In this document: positions 6,398-8,298 of the stretch, in pieces
Layout: each line of letters begins with the position of its first letter
How positions within the stretch are numbered: position 1 is the first letter of the stretch
Assembly (NCBI GenBank): GCA_029865195.1
Contig: JAOUHH010000115.1
Span: forward strand, 1-8,298
Direction of reading: 5' to 3'
Source: Desulfobulbaceae bacterium
GTDB taxonomy: Bacteria; Desulfobacterota; Desulfobulbia; Desulfobulbales; UBA5123
Length of the DNA: 8,298 nt
Program-made: the position numbers and the translations under genes
Notes under the pieces: generated by a model
What the model saw: only the letters and a program-made list of their open reading frames with translations
What the model was told of the DNA's origin: nothing
The model's database searches: none

Positions 6398-7702
6398 ATG
6401 AAAGTTTCTCACTCCCTGCATTTTCTTTTTACCGTAATCTTTTTTTGCATCATCCTGACGATCATTACCCCAACCCCTCCCAGCCGCACCACCAAGAACA
6501 TATCATCGGCGGCCACCGCCAATGCCTCGGTCCCAAACGATACCATCATCCATCTCCACAAGGAATTTCACGGTGAGCTCCGTGCAGGGGACAGCCTTAC
6601 CTCCTCGCTTGAACGCCTGGCACTCCCGGAAAAGGTCACGCGGCAGATCCTCGTCAACTTGAAAAAATGCCTCGATTACAGGCGGCTTCGGCCCGGCGAC
6701 AAGTTCACGGTCGTTCTTGATGAAAACAACAAACTGCTGCACTGCAACTATGAATCCGGTCCACTTGATGTCTATTCCTTGAAACGCACCGACAAAGGGT
6801 TCACGGCCAAAAAGATTGCCGTGCCACTTGAATGCCGCACCGAACGTATTGCCGGGGTTATCGACAGTTCACTCTTTGCCTCCTTCTATAAATTTAATGT
6901 TGATTCGAGCCTGATCTATGCCTTTGCCGATATCTTTTCCTCCCGGATCGACTTCAACACCGAAACCCGCCAGGGTGATCGTTTCAGCCTGCTCTATGAA
7001 AAATACTACAAGGGTGGAAAATTCATCGGTTATGGTCGTATCCTGATTGCCCGTTATGAGCAAGCCGACGGCGAGATACTCGAAGGCGTCCGTTACGGTG
7101 ACAAAAACGGGGCCGGCGGCTCCTTCTATGATCGCACCGGCAAGAATCTGGGCTCCGCCTTTATCCGTTCACCCGTGCCGGTAGGCCGGGTTTCCTCCAA
7201 TTTCACCAAGCGTCGCAAGCATCCGGTCCTCGGTGTGGTTCGGCCCCACCTCGGGGTTGACCTGGCCGCGCCGGTGGGCACCCCGATCATGGCCGCCGCC
7301 GACGGCAAGGTCTCATTCGTCGGCGCCAAGGGCGGCTTCGGCAAACAGATCGTGCTTCGTCACCGTAACGGCTATCGCACCTACTACGGTCATCTGTCGC
7401 GATTCAAATCCGGCCTCAAGCAAGGACAGACGGTGAAGCAAAAAGAGATCATCGGCTATGTCGGCTCAACCGGCATGTCCACCGGCCCGCATCTTGACTA
7501 CCGGCTGTCCCAGAAAAACGTCTTCGTAAATCCGTTCGCCCTGCAGTTCGTTCCCAAGTCGCGCATCAGCAAAAAGGCGATGCCACGCTTCAAGGAGCAG
7601 ACCGAACTCTATGCCGAACTTATTGACCAGGCACCCGCCAAGCGTGTCCTGCTGGTGCGACAAATGTTGCTGCAACCGGATCAGCGCATCGCCCTGATGT
7701 AA
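6398..7702 (+). CDS. M23 family peptidoglycan endopeptidase (MepM/YebA-like, LytM domain), signal-anchored
   Basis: A 434-residue periplasmic protein expected to cut peptide crosslinks in peptidoglycan. Residues 7-25 form a signal peptide or anchor (LHFLFTVIFFCIILTII). Residues about 55-180 resemble the OapA/LysM-like N-terminal part of MepM (GELRAGDSLTSSLERLALP, then RPGDKFTVV), followed by a second regulatory region. The LytM domain spans about 260-375: KRRKHPVLG, HLGVD (His284 and Asp288, zinc ligands), YYGHL (His332) and TGPHLDYR (His365). The usual final HxH motif is HLD here, so Asp367 stands where the third zinc ligand is normally His. Overall order resembles E. coli MepM, Neisseria NMB0315 and Helicobacter Csd3. 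The start is uncertain: ATG 6398 gives a clean signal peptide, but a GTG at 6386 is in frame and neither has a strong ribosome site. Spaced 15 bp from trmL, probably co-transcribed. Confidence 0.9.
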   Translation: MKVSHSLHFLFTVIFFCIILTIITPTPPSRTTKNISSAATANASVPNDTIIHLHKEFHGELRAGDSLTSSLERLALPEKVTRQILVNLKKCLDYRRLRPGDKFTVVLDENNKLLHCNYESGPLDVYSLKRTDKGFTAKKIAVPLECRTERIAGVIDSSLFASFYKFNVDSSLIYAFADIFSSRIDFNTETRQGDRFSLLYEKYYKGGKFIGYGRILIARYEQADGEILEGVRYGDKNGAGGSFYDRTGKNLGSAFIRSPVPVGRVSSNFTKRRKHPVLGVVRPHLGVDLAAPVGTPIMAAADGKVSFVGAKGGFGKQIVLRHRNGYRTYYGHLSRFKSGLKQGQTVKQKEIIGYVGSTGMSTGPHLDYRLSQKNVFVNPFALQFVPKSRISKKAMPRFKEQTELYAELIDQAPAKRVLLVRQMLLQPDQRIALM

Positions 7703-7717
7703 TCCCATTCCGTTGCA

Positions 7718-8191
7718 ATGCCATCCCCCCCCTTCAATATCGTGCTCGTGGAGCCGGAGATTCCGCCCAACACTGGCACCATCGCCCGGTTGTGCGGAGC
7801 CACCGATTCGATTCTCCACCTCGTGCGCCCCTTGGGCTTTTCCACCGATGACAGGTATCTGAAACGTGCCGGCCTCGATTACTGGAAGTTCGTCGAGATC
7901 GTATACTGGGAGAGCTTTGACGAATTCCTGGAGGCACAGGATGAAGGGCGGCTCCACTTTTTCACCACCAAGGTCGATCTCGCCTACACCGAGATATCCT
8001 ACCGGCCCGGTGATTTTTTCGTTTTCGGCAAGGAAACAAAGGGGTTGCCGGAGGAGATCATCAACCTCTACCGTGACCGCTGCCGCACCATCCCCATGTC
8101 CAACCCCAACATCAGAAGCCTCAACCTCGGCGTCTCGGCCGGGATCGTTCTCTACGAGGCCCTCCGTCAGAATCCTCCCTCCGCTGCCTGA
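7718..8191 (+). CDS. trmL: tRNA (cytidine(34)-2'-O)-methyltransferase, SPOUT family
   Basis: A 157-residue SPOUT (trefoil-knot) enzyme that transfers a methyl group from S-adenosylmethionine to the 2'-OH of wobble nucleotide 34 in certain leucine tRNAs. The three family motifs are present: NIVLVEPEIPPNTGTIARLC (residues 7-26), FVFGKETKGLPEEI (about 107-120) and IPMSNPNIRSLNLGVSAGIV (128-147), as well as the RAGLDYW segment. Length equals E. coli TrmL, which acts as a dimer. Minor differences from E. coli include NPNIRSLNLG in place of PDSRSMNLS in the cofactor knot. No Shine-Dalgarno is visible before ATG 7718, so translation may depend on the peptidase gene ending 15 bases upstream. A C8 run (7725-7732) lies just inside the start. 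The specific substrate is inferred from the family. Confidence 0.93.
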   Translation: MPSPPFNIVLVEPEIPPNTGTIARLCGATDSILHLVRPLGFSTDDRYLKRAGLDYWKFVEIVYWESFDEFLEAQDEGRLHFFTTKVDLAYTEISYRPGDFFVFGKETKGLPEEIINLYRDRCRTIPMSNPNIRSLNLGVSAGIVLYEALRQNPPSAA

Positions 8192-8195
8192 CCCT

Positions 8196-8298
8196 TCAAG
8201 CCTTACCTTTTCGTCGCCGCAGTGCCCGGATTGTCGCAAATTTTACAATTTCGGCAGTGGCGATGATTTGCGTAACACACTGGAAAATCGATCTTTCT
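8196..8298 (-). CDS. Possible 3' end of an unidentified minus-strand gene, cut by the window edge
   Basis: A minus-strand frame is open from the right edge to TGA at 8198-8196 (33 codons), ending in a basic tail, RALRRRKGKA. It would be convergent with trmL, four bases apart. The stretch is too short to identify, the opposite strand is also open in the same phase, and codon use is not decisive. It could equally be non-coding. Confidence 0.2.
   Translation of the reverse strand, partial: ERSIFQCVTQIIATAEIVKFATIRALRRRKGKA

Noticed and set aside
6358..6576. 72-codon plus-strand frame overlapping the start of the peptidase gene
   Set aside because: It is out of frame with the peptidase, begins at a TTG without a ribosome site and has no recognisable content.
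7466..8239. 257-codon minus-strand open frame covering trmL and the end of the peptidase gene
   Set aside because: It covers the SPOUT motifs and the M23 C-terminus in antisense and has no family resemblance of its own.

Overview
This window looks like an ordinary chromosomal stretch from a GC-rich, Gram-negative anaerobe, most likely a member of the Desulfobacterota (former Deltaproteobacteria), possibly Desulfobulbales. That placement is an inference from gene content and order: an aspartate kinase–citramalate synthase pair, a MepM-like M23 endopeptidase, a periplasmic metal-binding protein and a RarA carrying an extra C-terminal domain. I see no rRNA, tRNA, IS element, CRISPR array or phage gene.

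Layout. Positions 1-1769 (+) hold the 3' part of rarA, cut by the left edge, whose product continues about 290 residues beyond normal RarA into a degenerate, methyltransferase-like domain. Convergent with it, and overlapping its end by 29 bp, is a minus-strand cluster read from right to left: lysC (5999-4779), cimA (4737-3148), a membrane-anchored ComEA-like helix-hairpin-helix protein (3161-2688) and a ZnuA-like metal-binding protein (2688-1741). Gaps are 41 bp, then a 14-bp overlap, then a 1-bp overlap (TGATG), so the four genes are probably one transcription unit. An AT-rich divergent spacer (6000-6397) follows, containing repeated CATTAAA-type motifs, a candidate sigma-70 promoter for the rightward gene and a stem-loop followed by T8. 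To its right, on the plus strand, are a signal-anchored M23 peptidase (6398-7702) and, 15 bp later, the SPOUT tRNA methyltransferase trmL (7718-8191). The last 107 bp may contain the 3' end of a minus-strand gene, but this is weak.

How the genes fit. LysC opens the aspartate family (Lys, Thr, Met). CimA makes citramalate from pyruvate and acetyl-CoA, which gives isoleucine without threonine deamination. Pairing them suggests coordinated control of amino-acid branch points; both proteins have C-terminal allosteric domains. The DNA-binding-type HhH protein and the metal-binding lipobox-free periplasmic protein downstream have no obvious metabolic link and may simply share the transcript. RarA acts on stalled replication forks, the M23 protein remodels peptidoglycan and TrmL modifies tRNA wobble bases.

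The observations most worth checking are a strong internal Shine-Dalgarno and ATG inside lysC that would yield a separate ACT-domain beta subunit, and the methyltransferase-like extension of RarA. Nothing in the window makes a convincing case for a wholly new system.
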